A DNA stretch of 64,000 bases, taken from the NCBI GenBank assembly GCA_027532555.1, contig JAPZTJ010000032.1, positions 62,001 through 126,000 on the forward strand, given 5' to 3'. Origin of the DNA: Aquidulcibacter sp. Its GTDB lineage: Bacteria > Pseudomonadota > Alphaproteobacteria > Caulobacterales > Aquidulcibacteraceae. This document shows positions 8,298 to 18,864 of the stretch, one piece after another. Every line of letters starts with the position of its first letter. Position 1 is the stretch's first letter. The notes beneath the pieces were generated by a model. The model worked only from the letters and a program-made list of their open reading frames with translations, made no database searches and was not told the DNA's origin. A program made the position numbers and the translations under genes.

Positions 8298-9167
8298 ATG
8301 AGCAGTCTGAAAGATAAGACCCTTTTCATAACAGGGGCATCGCGTGGGATTGGCCTTGCCATCGGGTTGCGGGCTGCCCGCGACGGGGCCAACGTCGTGA
8401 TTGCGGCCAAAACGTCTGAACCGCACAAGCACTTGCCAGGCACAATTCATTCTGCAGCTGCTGAAATTGAAGCGGCAGGCGGTCAAGCCTTGCCCTTGAT
8501 GGTCGATGTGCGGGAAGAGGCTTCGGTCCAAGCTGCGGTGGAACAGGCCGTTGCCCGGTTTGGCGGCATCGATATCTGCATCAATAACGCCAGCGCAATC
8601 CAATTGACTGGCACCTTGCAGACCGAAATGAAGCGCTATGACCTCATGCATCAGGTCAATGGACGGGGTACTTACCTGGTCAGCCGCGCCTGCATTCCCT
8701 TCCTCAAGAAGGCGGCAAATCCCCATGTGTTAAACCTTTCACCGCCACTGGACATGAGCCCAAATTGGTTTGGCAATCACGTCGCCTATACGATGGCGAA
8801 ATATACCATGAGCATGTGCGCGCTCGGTATGGCTGAAGAGTTCAAGGACGACGGAATTGGCTTCAATTGCCTTTGGCCGCGCACGGGTATTGCAACCGCC
8901 GCAATCCAGTTTGCCTTGGCTGGGGATGAGGGGCTGCGTCACTGCCGCACGGTCGACATTATGGCAGATGCGGCCCATGTGATCCTGACCCGCCCCGCCA
9001 AGACCTGCACCGGTAATTTCTTTATCGATGATCTGGTTTTGGCGGAATCCGGGGTGACTTCGTTTGATCACTATCGGGTTGACCCCAGCAAGGATCTGAT
9101 GCCGGACTTCTTTGTGCCAGCCGATACGCCTTTCCCGCCGGGCGTCTCCATGCACGCGATTGGCTGA
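8298..9167 (+). CDS. SDR family oxidoreductase, HSDL2-like
   Basis: Short-chain dehydrogenase of 289 residues. Cofactor motif TGASRGIG at about residues 11-18, structural NNAS near 97, catalytic YTMAK near 170. The sequence after the catalytic Tyr (MSMCALGMAEEFKDDGIGFNCLWPRTGIATAA) is characteristic of the hydroxysteroid-dehydrogenase-like 2 group, linked to fatty-acid or sterol-like substrates; the actual substrate is unknown. The start at 8298 is chosen because ATGAGCAGTCTGAAAGAT begins the usual SLKDK N-terminus. Confidence 0.88.
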   Translation: MSSLKDKTLFITGASRGIGLAIGLRAARDGANVVIAAKTSEPHKHLPGTIHSAAAEIEAAGGQALPLMVDVREEASVQAAVEQAVARFGGIDICINNASAIQLTGTLQTEMKRYDLMHQVNGRGTYLVSRACIPFLKKAANPHVLNLSPPLDMSPNWFGNHVAYTMAKYTMSMCALGMAEEFKDDGIGFNCLWPRTGIATAAIQFALAGDEGLRHCRTVDIMADAAHVILTRPAKTCTGNFFIDDLVLAESGVTSFDHYRVDPSKDLMPDFFVPADTPFPPGVSMHAIG

Positions 9168-9388
9168 CATGCCCTTTTAGAATTCGCGTTTGGGGAGAAC
9201 CGGTAACAGCCAAACTAGGCTTCTGCCTAGAACGCGATTTGAGGACTGGCCTTGGGTTCACGAAGGCTTTCCCGATCGCACAGGCTGCAACTGCTCAGAA
9301 CTGGCAGAAATTGATAAGAATCGCAGGACTTCGGGGCTTCACGGCCTTGATTTAGCCGTCATGAAGCGGCACGACGCAAGATGAACAA

Positions 9389-9404
9389 TTGCGAATCATC
9401 GCAA
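9389..9404. promoter_or_regulatory. inverted repeat in the mreB leader
   Basis: TTGCGA and TCGCAA flank a 4-bp centre, about 30 bp before the mreB start. A GAATC site (GANTC, the CcrM methylation motif) falls inside it, and two more GANTC sites lie at 9318-9322 and 9417-9421. It could be an operator or an mRNA leader hairpin. Confidence 0.3.
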
Positions 9405-9417
9405 AAAATAGACTTAG

Positions 9418-10476
<1,059 letters not shown>

Positions 10477-10527
10477 ACTGGATAAAGCCCCCATTTGGTA
10501 AGGGTTATGCGGTAAAGGAGCAGGGAT

Positions 10528-11736
10528 ATGGCGCGCAGAGGCAATCGGCGGACAGGGGGGGCAGGGCCACTCATTGGAGTCGCGGTGCTGTCGGCGCTGA
10601 TCACGGCCGGGGTCACCATTTTGGTGACAGACCAGCGAAGCGGGTCTGTAGCCGGACTTGCTTCTGATGTTTCTGGTGCGATTGGCGGTGTGTTGATGTC
10701 GCCTGTGCGTTGGGGCGAAAGCATCGTTTCCTCGACGGGTTCCTTCTTTGGCGGTGCTGACCTTAATCAGAAACTGAAAGAAGAAAATCGGGCGCTCTTG
10801 CAATGGCGCGACCAAGCCAAAGCGATGGCCGAGCGTCTTGACGCTTATGAAAAGCTACATGGCGTCAAAGCTGAGCAATTGCCGCAAGGCCTAACCGGGC
10901 GATTGATCAGCGAAAGTAGTGGGCCCTTTGCGAAGTCTGGCATCGTCAATTTAGGTGCGAAAGCAGGCATTAAAGTGAATTGGATTGTAATGAACCAGAA
11001 TGGTCTGGTTGGTCGCGTGATTGCTGTTGGCAGCGATACCTCGCGTGTTTTGTTTTTGGCCGATGGTGATAGCCGGGTGCCAGTCATGGGCGAAACCACC
11101 CGTGCCCGTGCCATTGCGATCGGCGATAAGACCTCAGCACCAAGGCTTGCGCACTTGAATACACCAACTTTGATGCGCGATGGCGAGCGGGTCATGACTT
11201 CGGGCGATGATGGTATCTTTCCGCGTGGCATCGCCGTTGGGCAAGCCGGCCTAGCGCCAGACAGGCAATGGCGCGTTCGTTTGGCTTCCGCAGCGGCACC
11301 AATTGATTTCGTAAGGTTGGTACCACCGTCCAATTTCCCACCGCCCCTAGAGCCGGTGACGGCCCCTTCACTTGCGCCACCTCCCACAGAAGGGGCAATG
11401 ACCGCGCCGATCCAAGGTGGCGTTTTGCCCCTAGCGGCAGACGCCGCAGGTGTGCCAACCGCGGCAACACCAGAAGCCATTCGCGCTGCGCAGGCCTTGC
11501 GTGGCAGTGAAATCGAAGCAGCGCGGGCGACCGCTGCCCGCCTTGCGAAAGAGCGCGACGCAGCCCGCGAACAGGCCCGACAGGCAGAAGCAGCGCGTCT
11601 TGCGGCTGAAAGCCGTAACGTCCCAGTAGCGGGTACGGCGACCGCATCAGGTTCGAGCTCCAATGCGCCATCCCCTCAATCAGCACCTGCAGCGAACCCA
11701 CCTGCTACCCCACCCAGCGGGGCACCCAAGCAGTGA
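10528..11736 (+). CDS. mreC: rod-shape-determining protein MreC
   Basis: Bitopic inner-membrane protein linking MreB to the periplasmic synthases. One membrane segment lies at about residues 12-33, followed by a coiled coil (LNQKLKEENRALLQWRDQAKAM) and the beta-barrel MreC domain (GLVGRVIAVGSDTSRVLFLADGDSRVPV). The C-terminus is unusually long: about 120 residues of Pro/Ala-rich sequence including a charged coiled-coil stretch (ARLAKERDAAREQARQAEAA). The stop overlaps the GTG start of mreD. Confidence 0.95.
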   Translation: MARRGNRRTGGAGPLIGVAVLSALITAGVTILVTDQRSGSVAGLASDVSGAIGGVLMSPVRWGESIVSSTGSFFGGADLNQKLKEENRALLQWRDQAKAMAERLDAYEKLHGVKAEQLPQGLTGRLISESSGPFAKSGIVNLGAKAGIKVNWIVMNQNGLVGRVIAVGSDTSRVLFLADGDSRVPVMGETTRARAIAIGDKTSAPRLAHLNTPTLMRDGERVMTSGDDGIFPRGIAVGQAGLAPDRQWRVRLASAAAPIDFVRLVPPSNFPPPLEPVTAPSLAPPPTEGAMTAPIQGGVLPLAADAAGVPTAATPEAIRAAQALRGSEIEAARATAARLAKERDAAREQARQAEAARLAAESRNVPVAGTATASGSSSNAPSPQSAPAANPPATPPSGAPKQ

Positions 11737-12230
11737 GCACGCTTATACCTGGGCGCCCCTCGACCAGGTCACGACTTTTTTCTGGCTTGGCCATCGTGGC
11801 AGGGACAAGCTTGTTGAATCTTGTCTCTCTGACACTTGGCCCGTTTGGCAGTATTTGGCCTGCCAGCCTGATATGGGCAGCATGTGGCTGGGCCAATCAG
11901 GGTCCAAATGCAGTCATTGCCCTTATGTTGTTCGGTCTAGGTCTTTGGGTTGATCTTTTGACTGGCGGGCCTTTAGGTGCTTGGGCCGTCGTTGCCTTGA
12001 TCGCCCACACGCTGACCATACTGACCGCACGCTTCAGTGTGGCGATGGCCTCCACCCCGATGGGCGCGGCAGCTCTTACCGGACTTTTTTTCTTGGTTGC
12101 CGCCTTCGTGCTGTCGATTTCAAGTGGGAAAGGGTTTAACGTACTGTCGATCTTGGTCCCGACTATCAGTGCGGTTGTAATCTACCCCTGGGTGGCCGCT
12201 TGGTTTGACCTGTCTAAGGATGAAGCATGA
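11733..12230 (+). CDS. mreD: rod-shape-determining protein MreD
   Basis: Small polytopic membrane protein (165 residues, about five membrane segments) of the elongasome. It begins with GTG overlapping the mreC stop (GTGA) and ends overlapping the mrdA start (ATGA), consistent with one translationally coupled operon. It is recognised by position and hydrophobic profile; MreD sequences are poorly conserved. Confidence 0.9.
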   Translation: MSTLIPGRPSTRSRLFSGLAIVAGTSLLNLVSLTLGPFGSIWPASLIWAACGWANQGPNAVIALMLFGLGLWVDLLTGGPLGAWAVVALIAHTLTILTARFSVAMASTPMGAAALTGLFFLVAAFVLSISSGKGFNVLSILVPTISAVVIYPWVAAWFDLSKDEA

Positions 12231-14143
12231 GCCAAAGTGGTGGGTCAGATCTGTTTAGCCGACGGGCCTTGGTATTGTCCTCGCTTGGCGGGCTCTATTT
12301 TGCTGTGCTCGGCTTGCGTATGGCGCAGCTTCAGATCTTTGATAATGATGAGTTCCGGCTAGAAGCTGCCGAGAACCAGTTTAACCTCTTGGTCAATCCG
12401 GCCTCACGCGGGCCCGTTTATGATCGTTTTGGCGTGCCGCTGGCAGTCAACCGGCGTGACTTCCGCGTGTCTATTATGCGCGAAGATGTCGACGATCTTC
12501 CCAAGACAATTGGCGCTTTGGCTTCCATTCTGCGTATGCCGCCCGAGAAGGCCAAAGAATCCTTAAGCGAAGCAAAAATCTCACCCCGCTTCATGCCCTC
12601 CATGGTAGCTGAGAATCTGTCTTGGGAAGATTATTCGAAGATAAGTGTCTATGCCGCCTCTTATCCGGGGGTCCGTTGCGAGATGGGGGAGGCGCGCAAT
12701 TACCCGCTGGCAGAGAGTATGGCTCATGTTTTGGGCTATGTAGCGAAAGCCAATGACAAGGATGTCTTGAAGGACCCACAGGCCCGTCATCCTGGTATCA
12801 GGGTCGGTAAAGAGGGTATTGAAAAGGCACAAGAAAAAGGCCTTAAAGGGGTGCATGGCGCAACCAAGCTAGAGGTCAATGCCCATGGCCGTGTAATCCG
12901 CGAGGTGGTCGACCCGCGCCTAAATCCAAAAAGTGGGACACCAATCGTCCTCACCATTGACGCAGAAATTCAACAAGTTGCCTATGACCAGTTCCAGGCG
13001 AAGGAAGAACGTCCCGCCGAGGCAGGTTCGGCGGTGGTTATGGATATCCGAACAGGCGAGCTTTTGGCTCTGGTTTCATCCCCAAGCTTTGACCCTAATA
13101 AGTTTGTTGACGGTATAAGTCGCACCGACTTCAATGAGTACAACAATGCGGAGATGCGCCCGTTATATCACAAAGCGGTGCGCGGCATTTATCCCCCAGG
13201 TTCGACCTATAAGATGGTGACAGCCTTGGCTGCCTTGGAAGCTGGCATTACAGACCCCGAAGAGACCATCAACTGCCCGGGCTTTTATATGTTGGGCAAC
13301 CACCGCTTCCATTGTCATTCTCGGAGCGGCCACGGTAGCGTCAATTTGAATACCGCAATAAAGGTTTCCTGCGACGTCTATTTTTATGAAATGGGCAAGC
13401 GGATTGGTGGCGACAAAATGGCCGAGGTGGCGCGTAGCTTTGGCTTTGGTCAGCGCTTTGATCTAGGGATCCCAGGAATTTCCGCGTCACATGTTCCCGA
13501 TAATGCGTGGAAGATGAAAAATCGCGGCCAACCTTGGGCGGTTTATGACTCAATTAACGTTGCAATTGGCCAGGGTTTGATTGCCGCGACCCCTTTGCAA
13601 ATGGCCGTCATGACGGCGCGTATTGCCTCGCAGGGAAAAGCGGTTGTACCGCGCTTGATCCGCGAGGGGCCAGGGGCGGTGCCCATTGCGCCGTTTGAGT
13701 CCTTGCCCTTTAGCTTCGAGAACATGCATCTTGTCCATCAAGGCATGATCGCTGTGTCTAACGAAGCTGGTGGTACCGCACGGGGTGACCTTGGTATTGA
13801 GGGTGTGCGCATGGCGGGTAAAACCGGCACGGCGCAAGTGAGACGGATTACGATGGCAGAGCGGCGCACCGGCGTTCGCTCTAATGCGTCGCTACCTTGG
13901 AAGCAGCGCGATCACGCATTGTTTGTCTGTTATGCCCCGGCTGAAGACCCCAAATATTGTTGCGCATTGGTGGTTGACCATGGTGGCGGGGGTGGTGCGG
14001 CAGCTGCGCCCCGGGCACGCGAAATCATGAAGGCGACGCTGTTAAAGGACCCCTCAGCGCGTCCAGCTTTTACAACCAAAACAAAGACCGCAGATTTAGC
14101 CCCGGCATCGCCTAACACCCCACCTAGGGATGGCAAAGCATGA
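12227..14143 (+). CDS. mrdA: penicillin-binding protein 2 (peptidoglycan transpeptidase)
   Basis: Class B PBP that cross-links septum-independent peptidoglycan together with RodA. N-terminal membrane anchor at about residues 12-30, dimerisation domain beginning NQFNLLVNPASRGPVYDRFGVPLA, and transpeptidase domain with active-site STYK (PPGSTYKMVTAL, about residue 327), SCD (KVSCDVYFYEMG) and KTGTAQ motifs. Length 638 is typical. It overlaps both neighbours by 4 bp. Confidence 0.97.
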   Translation: MSQSGGSDLFSRRALVLSSLGGLYFAVLGLRMAQLQIFDNDEFRLEAAENQFNLLVNPASRGPVYDRFGVPLAVNRRDFRVSIMREDVDDLPKTIGALASILRMPPEKAKESLSEAKISPRFMPSMVAENLSWEDYSKISVYAASYPGVRCEMGEARNYPLAESMAHVLGYVAKANDKDVLKDPQARHPGIRVGKEGIEKAQEKGLKGVHGATKLEVNAHGRVIREVVDPRLNPKSGTPIVLTIDAEIQQVAYDQFQAKEERPAEAGSAVVMDIRTGELLALVSSPSFDPNKFVDGISRTDFNEYNNAEMRPLYHKAVRGIYPPGSTYKMVTALAALEAGITDPEETINCPGFYMLGNHRFHCHSRSGHGSVNLNTAIKVSCDVYFYEMGKRIGGDKMAEVARSFGFGQRFDLGIPGISASHVPDNAWKMKNRGQPWAVYDSINVAIGQGLIAATPLQMAVMTARIASQGKAVVPRLIREGPGAVPIAPFESLPFSFENMHLVHQGMIAVSNEAGGTARGDLGIEGVRMAGKTGTAQVRRITMAERRTGVRSNASLPWKQRDHALFVCYAPAEDPKYCCALVVDHGGGGGAAAAPRAREIMKATLLKDPSARPAFTTKTKTADLAPASPNTPPRDGKA

Positions 14144-15300
14144 CCTTTTTGCCAGATATGGAAAGCGGTCGCGACAGCTTCTTTGGCAAGCTACGCCGGA
14201 TCGAATGGGGCCTCGTCTTTGTGATGGTCATGATCAGCGTGGTAGGGACCATCCTGCTGTTCGGAGCTGCCGGTGGCAGCTGGGAGCCTTGGGCCGGGGA
14301 TCACATCATCCGTATTTGCATCGTGACGTGTCTGATGCTGGTCGTGGCCACTGTCGATGTACGCATTTGGTATCATTTGGCCTATCCAGCCTATTTTGGC
14401 GTCTTCATCTTGTTAGTTGCGGTGGAATTATTCGGAAAAGTCGCACTCGGCGCGCAGCGTTGGCTGGAAGTCGGGCCGATCCGCCTGCAACCGTCGGAGT
14501 TCATGAAAATCGCTCTCATTCTGGCGCTCGCCCGATACTATCAAGATGCGGAGTCTGATCGGATGTGGACGATCCGCGCGCATGTGATCCCTTTGGTAAT
14601 GCTGGCAGCACCTGCTGCGCTCATCACACTGCAGCCCGATTTGGGCACAGCGATCATGGTGGCAGGGGTTGGCGCTACCATGGTGATTTTAGCCGGTCTC
14701 TCGTGGTGGTATGTGATCGCTGCAGGCACTTCGGTCGTCGCTTTTGCCTTGGCGGCCTTCTTTTTCTTTATGGCAGAGTTTCAGAAGAATCGCATTCTGA
14801 CCTTCCTTGATCCCTCCCGCGACCCACTTGGTTCAGGCTATCACATCACCCAGTCCAAGATCGCCATCGGCTCTGGCGGCATATTTGGAGTGGGCTATAT
14901 GCAAGGCACGCAAAGCCAGCTCGACTTCTTGCCAGAACGCCACACAGACTTTGTGTTCGCCATGTTGCTGGAAGAGTTTGGTATGGTAGGCGGCTTGTTT
15001 GTGCTTTCACTTTATCTCGCTGCTATGGCCTTTGGCATTTATATTTCTATTGGCTGCCGCCATATTTTTGGGAAGTTTCTGGCGGCAGGCGTCACGATGT
15101 TGTTGTTCATCTATGTGGGAATCAATGCCGGCATGATTATGGGGCTGATGCCCGTGGTGGGCGAACCTCTGCCTTTCCTCAGCTATGGCGGCAGTGTGAT
15201 GTTGTCGCTCATGTTTGGCTTTGGCTTGGTCCAAAACGCAAAAGTCTACCGTGACAAAACCTTGGGCTCCGGCTTTAAGTCGTCAAAGCGGGTGCGGTAA
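14140..15300 (+). CDS. mrdB: SEDS peptidoglycan glycosyltransferase RodA
   Basis: Polytopic SEDS protein (386 residues, about ten membrane segments) that polymerises lipid II with PBP2. Family motifs are GAQRWLEVGPIRLQPSEFMKIALIL, LQPDLGTA, the extracytoplasmic FLPERHTDFVFAMLLEEFG and PLPFLSYGGSVML. It is the last gene of the rod-shape operon; the downstream cytochrome gene is convergent. Confidence 0.97.
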   Translation: MTFLPDMESGRDSFFGKLRRIEWGLVFVMVMISVVGTILLFGAAGGSWEPWAGDHIIRICIVTCLMLVVATVDVRIWYHLAYPAYFGVFILLVAVELFGKVALGAQRWLEVGPIRLQPSEFMKIALILALARYYQDAESDRMWTIRAHVIPLVMLAAPAALITLQPDLGTAIMVAGVGATMVILAGLSWWYVIAAGTSVVAFALAAFFFFMAEFQKNRILTFLDPSRDPLGSGYHITQSKIAIGSGGIFGVGYMQGTQSQLDFLPERHTDFVFAMLLEEFGMVGGLFVLSLYLAAMAFGIYISIGCRHIFGKFLAAGVTMLLFIYVGINAGMIMGLMPVVGEPLPFLSYGGSVMLSLMFGFGLVQNAKVYRDKTLGSGFKSSKRVR

Positions 15301-15326
15301 GCAGCAAGAAAAGTCTTTGGCTGGAG

Positions 15327-15845
15327 CTATTTTGCGCTTTCAACCTTGATGTAAGCGATCACATCCCGACGGTCTTTTTCCTGTTTTAGGCCAACAAAGG
15401 TCATGCGGTTGCCAGGCAGGAATCCCTTTGGATCAGCCATCCATTGGTCAAGTTTGCCCGCGTCCCACACAAAGCCAGCGCTCTTTAAAGCTGGGGAGTA
15501 ATTGAAACCAGCGGAAGATCCCGCTGTGCGCCCAAACACGCCGTGCAGGGCCGGGCCAACCCGATTGTCGCCACCCTTCTCCATCACATGGCACGACCGG
15601 CATTTGGCAAATTGCCGGCGACCATTGGCAAGATCGCCTTCGTTGTAGGGAGCCGGTAGGCTGGCTAGAATTTTGGCGTCTTCAGGCGATGGGCCGACGT
15701 TAGCAGGGGCAGCTGGGGCAGGGGCAGTGGTTACTTCTTTGCTTGCGGTTTCAGGTGCCGTCTTGGTGTCGCCGGTTTGCGCCGCCGGACTACAAGCAAC
15801 CGCTGCCATCAATGGGATAAGGGCTAGGCTCGTCCGGATCATCAT
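15327..15845 (-). CDS. class I c-type cytochrome, probable lipoprotein
   Basis: Periplasmic electron carrier. The N-terminus is a lipoprotein signal (MMIRTSLALIPLMAAVACS; AVAC lipobox), followed by an Ala/Pro/Thr-rich linker. The haem c site is CRSCH (about residue 88), then RVGPALHGVFGRTAG, and the Met ligand is probably in NRMTF. The pattern matches cytochrome c2/CycM-like proteins that link the bc1 complex to terminal oxidases. The start at 15845 gives the lipobox a normal position; the longer frame to 15884 does not. Confidence 0.87.
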   Translation of the reverse strand: MMIRTSLALIPLMAAVACSPAAQTGDTKTAPETASKEVTTAPAPAAPANVGPSPEDAKILASLPAPYNEGDLANGRRQFAKCRSCHVMEKGGDNRVGPALHGVFGRTAGSSAGFNYSPALKSAGFVWDAGKLDQWMADPKGFLPGNRMTFVGLKQEKDRRDVIAYIKVESAK

Positions 15846-16057
15846 GATTTCTGCTCCACAGATTGTACTGATTGGGCTTTGCACTCAGGCCGCCCATAGG
15901 CGCAAAGTAAGTTGATGAGCCCAATTCGAACAGGGCCAAACCCCTGGACTGACAGCCAATTAGGATCACTTCCCAGTGAGGGTCGCGGCACTAGCGCGTG
16001 AGCTGTTACGACGCGCCAATCGGTTGAGGCTTGTCAGATCCAATTGTTTAGGGAAAA

Positions 16058-16133
16058 TGGTGCCGGTTGCAGGAATCGAACCCGCGACCGTCCGATTACA
16101 AATCGGGCGCTCTACCTGCTGAGCTAAACCGGC
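16058..16133 (-). tRNA. tRNA-Thr (UGU)
   Basis: 76 nt on the minus strand with encoded CCA. The acceptor stem GCCGGTT pairs with AACCGGC, the D-arm is TAGCTCAGCAGGTAGAGC, the anticodon loop TTTGTAA gives UGU, and the T-loop is GGTTCGAATCC. It reads ACA codons. Confidence 0.97.
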
Positions 16134-16185
16134 ATCGGGGGTGTCTCTAAACGTTATGGACAACGTTTTGCAAGGGAGAAGCGCA

Positions 16186-17040
16186 ATGAATGATCAGGCA
16201 AAACACAGCTTAACTCGCAGGGGGGCCTTGCAGCACGCTGCAATCCCGGCTGCTTTATTCGTCGCACCTCAGCTTGCCAGCGCATCGGCACCGGCCATCC
16301 AAGCCGCAAAAGCGAAGACCTTTGTTCTTGTTCATGGCACGTGGCATGGCGGCTGGGTTTGGCGGCAAGTGGCGGATAGACTGCAGGCACTGGGACATCG
16401 TGTGTTAGCTCCGACCGCAACAGGTTGCGGAGAGCGCGCGCATCTGATCCGGCCCGATACCAATCTATCGACCCATGTGCAGGACGTCTGCGCTGTGATC
16501 GAAGCTGAAGACGCCGAGGATGTGATTCTGATTGGCCATTCGTTTGGTGGGCTGACGATCACAGGCGTTGCCGACCGACTGGGTAACCGGATTGCCCATA
16601 TTGCTTTTTATGACGCTTTCATCCCCACCCGCACCCGCCCAGCGTGGGTAATGCAAGAAGCCGATGGGTCTTGGCCCAAATGGTGGAAAGATCGGCAGGC
16701 GCATTTCATCGACGGCTACAAGATGAATTTCTTCGATCACTATCCAATCAAAATGCTGGTGCCAGAGGATGATACCGACAACATCGCCCTGTTAAAGCGT
16801 AAATTGACGTGGCACCCAGCAGGGCAATGGACAGAGCCGGTTAGCTTTGCCAACGGCGGTTGGGAAGATCGTCCGCGCACCTATATTCACACAACTCTGC
16901 AGACCTTTGCCCCTTCTTCACAAGCTATGTGGGGGCCGGGCCGGGAGGCTGGATGGCGCTGGCTGGATGTGCCGACATCGCGCAACGGCATGTTAACCCA
17001 CCCCGATGTGCTCGCAGCCTGCTTTGCCAGCTTGGGCTGA
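16186..17040 (+). CDS. Tat-exported alpha/beta hydrolase (esterase-like)
   Basis: Serine hydrolase with a twin-arginine signal (SLTRRGALQHAAIPAALF, then ASA) for export. The oxyanion region is LVHGTWHGGWVW, the nucleophile elbow is GHSFGG (about residue 121), and the catalytic His is probably in NGMLTHPDVL near the C-terminus. It resembles plant salicylate/hydroxynitrile-lyase-like and EstC esterases; the substrate is unknown. The start at 16186 places the RR motif about 10 residues in and follows AAGGGAGAA. Confidence 0.83.
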   Translation: MNDQAKHSLTRRGALQHAAIPAALFVAPQLASASAPAIQAAKAKTFVLVHGTWHGGWVWRQVADRLQALGHRVLAPTATGCGERAHLIRPDTNLSTHVQDVCAVIEAEDAEDVILIGHSFGGLTITGVADRLGNRIAHIAFYDAFIPTRTRPAWVMQEADGSWPKWWKDRQAHFIDGYKMNFFDHYPIKMLVPEDDTDNIALLKRKLTWHPAGQWTEPVSFANGGWEDRPRTYIHTTLQTFAPSSQAMWGPGREAGWRWLDVPTSRNGMLTHPDVLAACFASLG

Positions 17041-17178
17041 TCTTTAAGGACATTTCGCAGGACTTTACCGCCTTCGCGCATTGCGCCAAAGCCCACTCCA
17101 GCCTAGTAAAATCAGATTCGATTGCCTCGCCGTGCTAACGCGGTTGGCAACCCAAAGAGTCGTTTCAAGAGGGCACAC

Positions 17179-17607
17179 ATGGCCGACAGTGCAGTGTCAG
17201 CAGTCAACCAAGCCGGTTCGGGCGTTCAGCAGACCTTGGTCTCGAACGCTTTTCTGCTCGACTTTCTTCCCATCGTGATCTTTCTGGTGATCGCTGCAGG
17301 CCTTGGCTGCGCGTTCATGTTGGCTTCGTGGGTTTTGGCACCTTCTAGCCCTGACCCAGAAAAAGTGTCGACCTATGAGTGCGGCTTTAATGCGTTTGAC
17401 GATGCGCGCATGAAGTTCGACGTGAAATTCTATCTGGTTTCGATCCTCTTCATTCTGTTCGATCTGGAAATCGCTTTCCTGTTCCCGTGGGTATTGGCAC
17501 TCAATGACATTGGACCCTTCGGCTATTGGTCGATGATGAGCTTCCTTGGTATCTTGTTGGTTGGCTTTATCTATGAGTGGAAGAAAGGTGCTTTGGAATG
17601 GAACTAA
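17179..17607 (+). CDS. nuoA: NADH-quinone oxidoreductase subunit A
   Basis: Membrane subunit of respiratory complex I with three membrane segments. Conserved features are YECGF(N)[33 protein letters not shown]. The N-terminus is about 25 residues longer than in E. coli. The start at 17179 is preceded by AAGAGGG. First gene of the nuo cluster; its stop lies within the start region of nuoB (10-bp overlap). Confidence 0.96.
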   Translation: MADSAVSAVNQAGSGVQQTLVSNAFLLDFLPIVIFLVIAAGLGCAFMLASWVLAPSSPDPEKVSTYECGFNAFDDARMKFDVKFYLVSILFILFDLEIAFLFPWVLALNDIGPFGYWSMMSFLGILLVGFIYEWKKGALEWN

Positions 17608-18164
17608 AGCTTCCCCCACGCGCGGGCGTTGTCCCCGCCACGCTCGATAACATTGGTCCCGTTATTCCTAACGATCCGTATTTCTCAGGGTTGTCGGATG
17701 AATTGGCTGATAAGGGCTTTGTGGTTGCCGCTGCAGATGATCTCATCACGTGGGCGCGCACTGGCTCGCTGATGTGGATGACTTTTGGCCTTGCCTGCTG
17801 TGCGGTTGAGATGATGCAGGCCGCCATGCCGCGCTATGACATGGAGCGCTTTGGCTTTGCGCCCCGCGCCAGCCCGCGTCAGTCTGACGTGATGATCGTG
17901 GCCGGAACCTTGACCAACAAAATGGCTCCAGCTTTGCGTAAGGTCTATGACCAAATGCCAAACCCACGCTATGTGATCTCCATGGGCTCCTGCGCCAATG
18001 GCGGTGGTTATTATCACTATAGCTATGCCGTCGTGCGTGGCTGTGATCGTATCGTGCCCGTCGATATCTATGTACCGGGCTGCCCGCCAACAGCGGAAGC
18101 TTTGATGTATGGCATTTTGCAATTGCAGAAGAAAATCCGTCGTGAAGGAACGATCGAACGATGA
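17598..18164 (+). CDS. nuoB: NADH-quinone oxidoreductase subunit B (N2 cluster)
   Basis: Peripheral-arm subunit carrying the terminal 4Fe-4S cluster N2 that passes electrons to quinone. Ligands are visible: the tandem Cys in [24 protein letters not shown] and [13 protein letters not shown]. 188 residues from 17598. It overlaps nuoA by 10 bp and nuoC by 4 bp. Confidence 0.97.
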   Translation: MELKLPPRAGVVPATLDNIGPVIPNDPYFSGLSDELADKGFVVAAADDLITWARTGSLMWMTFGLACCAVEMMQAAMPRYDMERFGFAPRASPRQSDVMIVAGTLTNKMAPALRKVYDQMPNPRYVISMGSCANGGGYYHYSYAVVRGCDRIVPVDIYVPGCPPTAEALMYGILQLQKKIRREGTIER

Positions 18165-18745
18165 GCGCTTTGGCTGAGTTGCAAGAGCGCCTGACTTCGG
18201 CTCTGGGCGCATCTATCTTGTCTGCGACGCAGGCGACAGGTGAGCTGACGGTCGTCGTACGCCGCGACGATAGCCTTGCCGTGCTGCAGCACTTGCGCGA
18301 TATCGAAAGCTTCTCGACGTTTATCGATGTATGTGGTGCCGACTATCCAGAGCGGGCAGAGCGGTTTGAGGTCGTCTATCACCTCCTGTCGATGAGCAAG
18401 AATGCGCGCATCCGGGTGAAGGTCACCACCGACGAGGACACGCCCGTGGCTTCGGCTTTTGGGCTATGGCCCGCTGCGGATTGGTTTGAGCGGGAAGCCT
18501 TTGATATGTATGGCATCCTCTTCTCAGGCCATCCAGATTTGCGTCGCATCCTCACCGATTATGGCTTCCACGGCCATCCGCTGCGCAAGGACTTCCCGCT
18601 GACCGGCTATACCGAAGTGCGCTACGACGAAGCTCAAAAGCGGGTCATTTATGAACCCGTCAAGCTCGTCCAAGAATATCGCAACTTCGATTTCTTGAGC
18701 CCTTGGGAAGGCATGCTGCCTGGGGATGAGAAGGCGGCGGAGTAA
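18161..18745 (+). CDS. nuoC: NADH-quinone oxidoreductase subunit C
   Basis: 30-kDa peripheral subunit. The family signature ERE(A)FDMYGI(L)[30 protein letters not shown] is complete near residues 110-150. 194 residues, not fused to NuoD. Its ATG overlaps the nuoB stop. Confidence 0.97.
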   Translation: MSALAELQERLTSALGASILSATQATGELTVVVRRDDSLAVLQHLRDIESFSTFIDVCGADYPERAERFEVVYHLLSMSKNARIRVKVTTDEDTPVASAFGLWPAADWFEREAFDMYGILFSGHPDLRRILTDYGFHGHPLRKDFPLTGYTEVRYDEAQKRVIYEPVKLVQEYRNFDFLSPWEGMLPGDEKAAE

Positions 18746-18766
18746 GGGGAACCCCCAGCTTATCAT

Positions 18767-18795
18767 CCCCGCCTAGGAGTAGGCGGAGAGCGGGG
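18767..18795. repeat. GC-rich hairpin between nuoC and the acetyltransferase
   Basis: CCGCCT and AGGCGG flank a 6-nt loop, with outer CCCCGC and GCGGGG arms, so two alternative stems compete. No T-run follows. It looks like a dispersed palindromic element of the kind found between genes, or an mRNA processing/attenuation site, within the 119-bp gap. Confidence 0.4.
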
Positions 18796-18864
18796 ACCTC
18801 CAAGGAATTTTCAGCTAGGCACCATCCCCGTGACGCTGTCCCTAAAAGCCGCTAATCCAGCCTC

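Noticed and set aside
7945-8301. Plus-strand open frames in the amidohydrolase-SDR gap
   Set aside because: Overlap the amidohydrolase end, no ribosome-binding site, no conserved-looking sequence.
10845-11663. Minus-strand frame opposite mreC
   Set aside because: Shadow of mreC; low-complexity Ala/Arg/Ser product.
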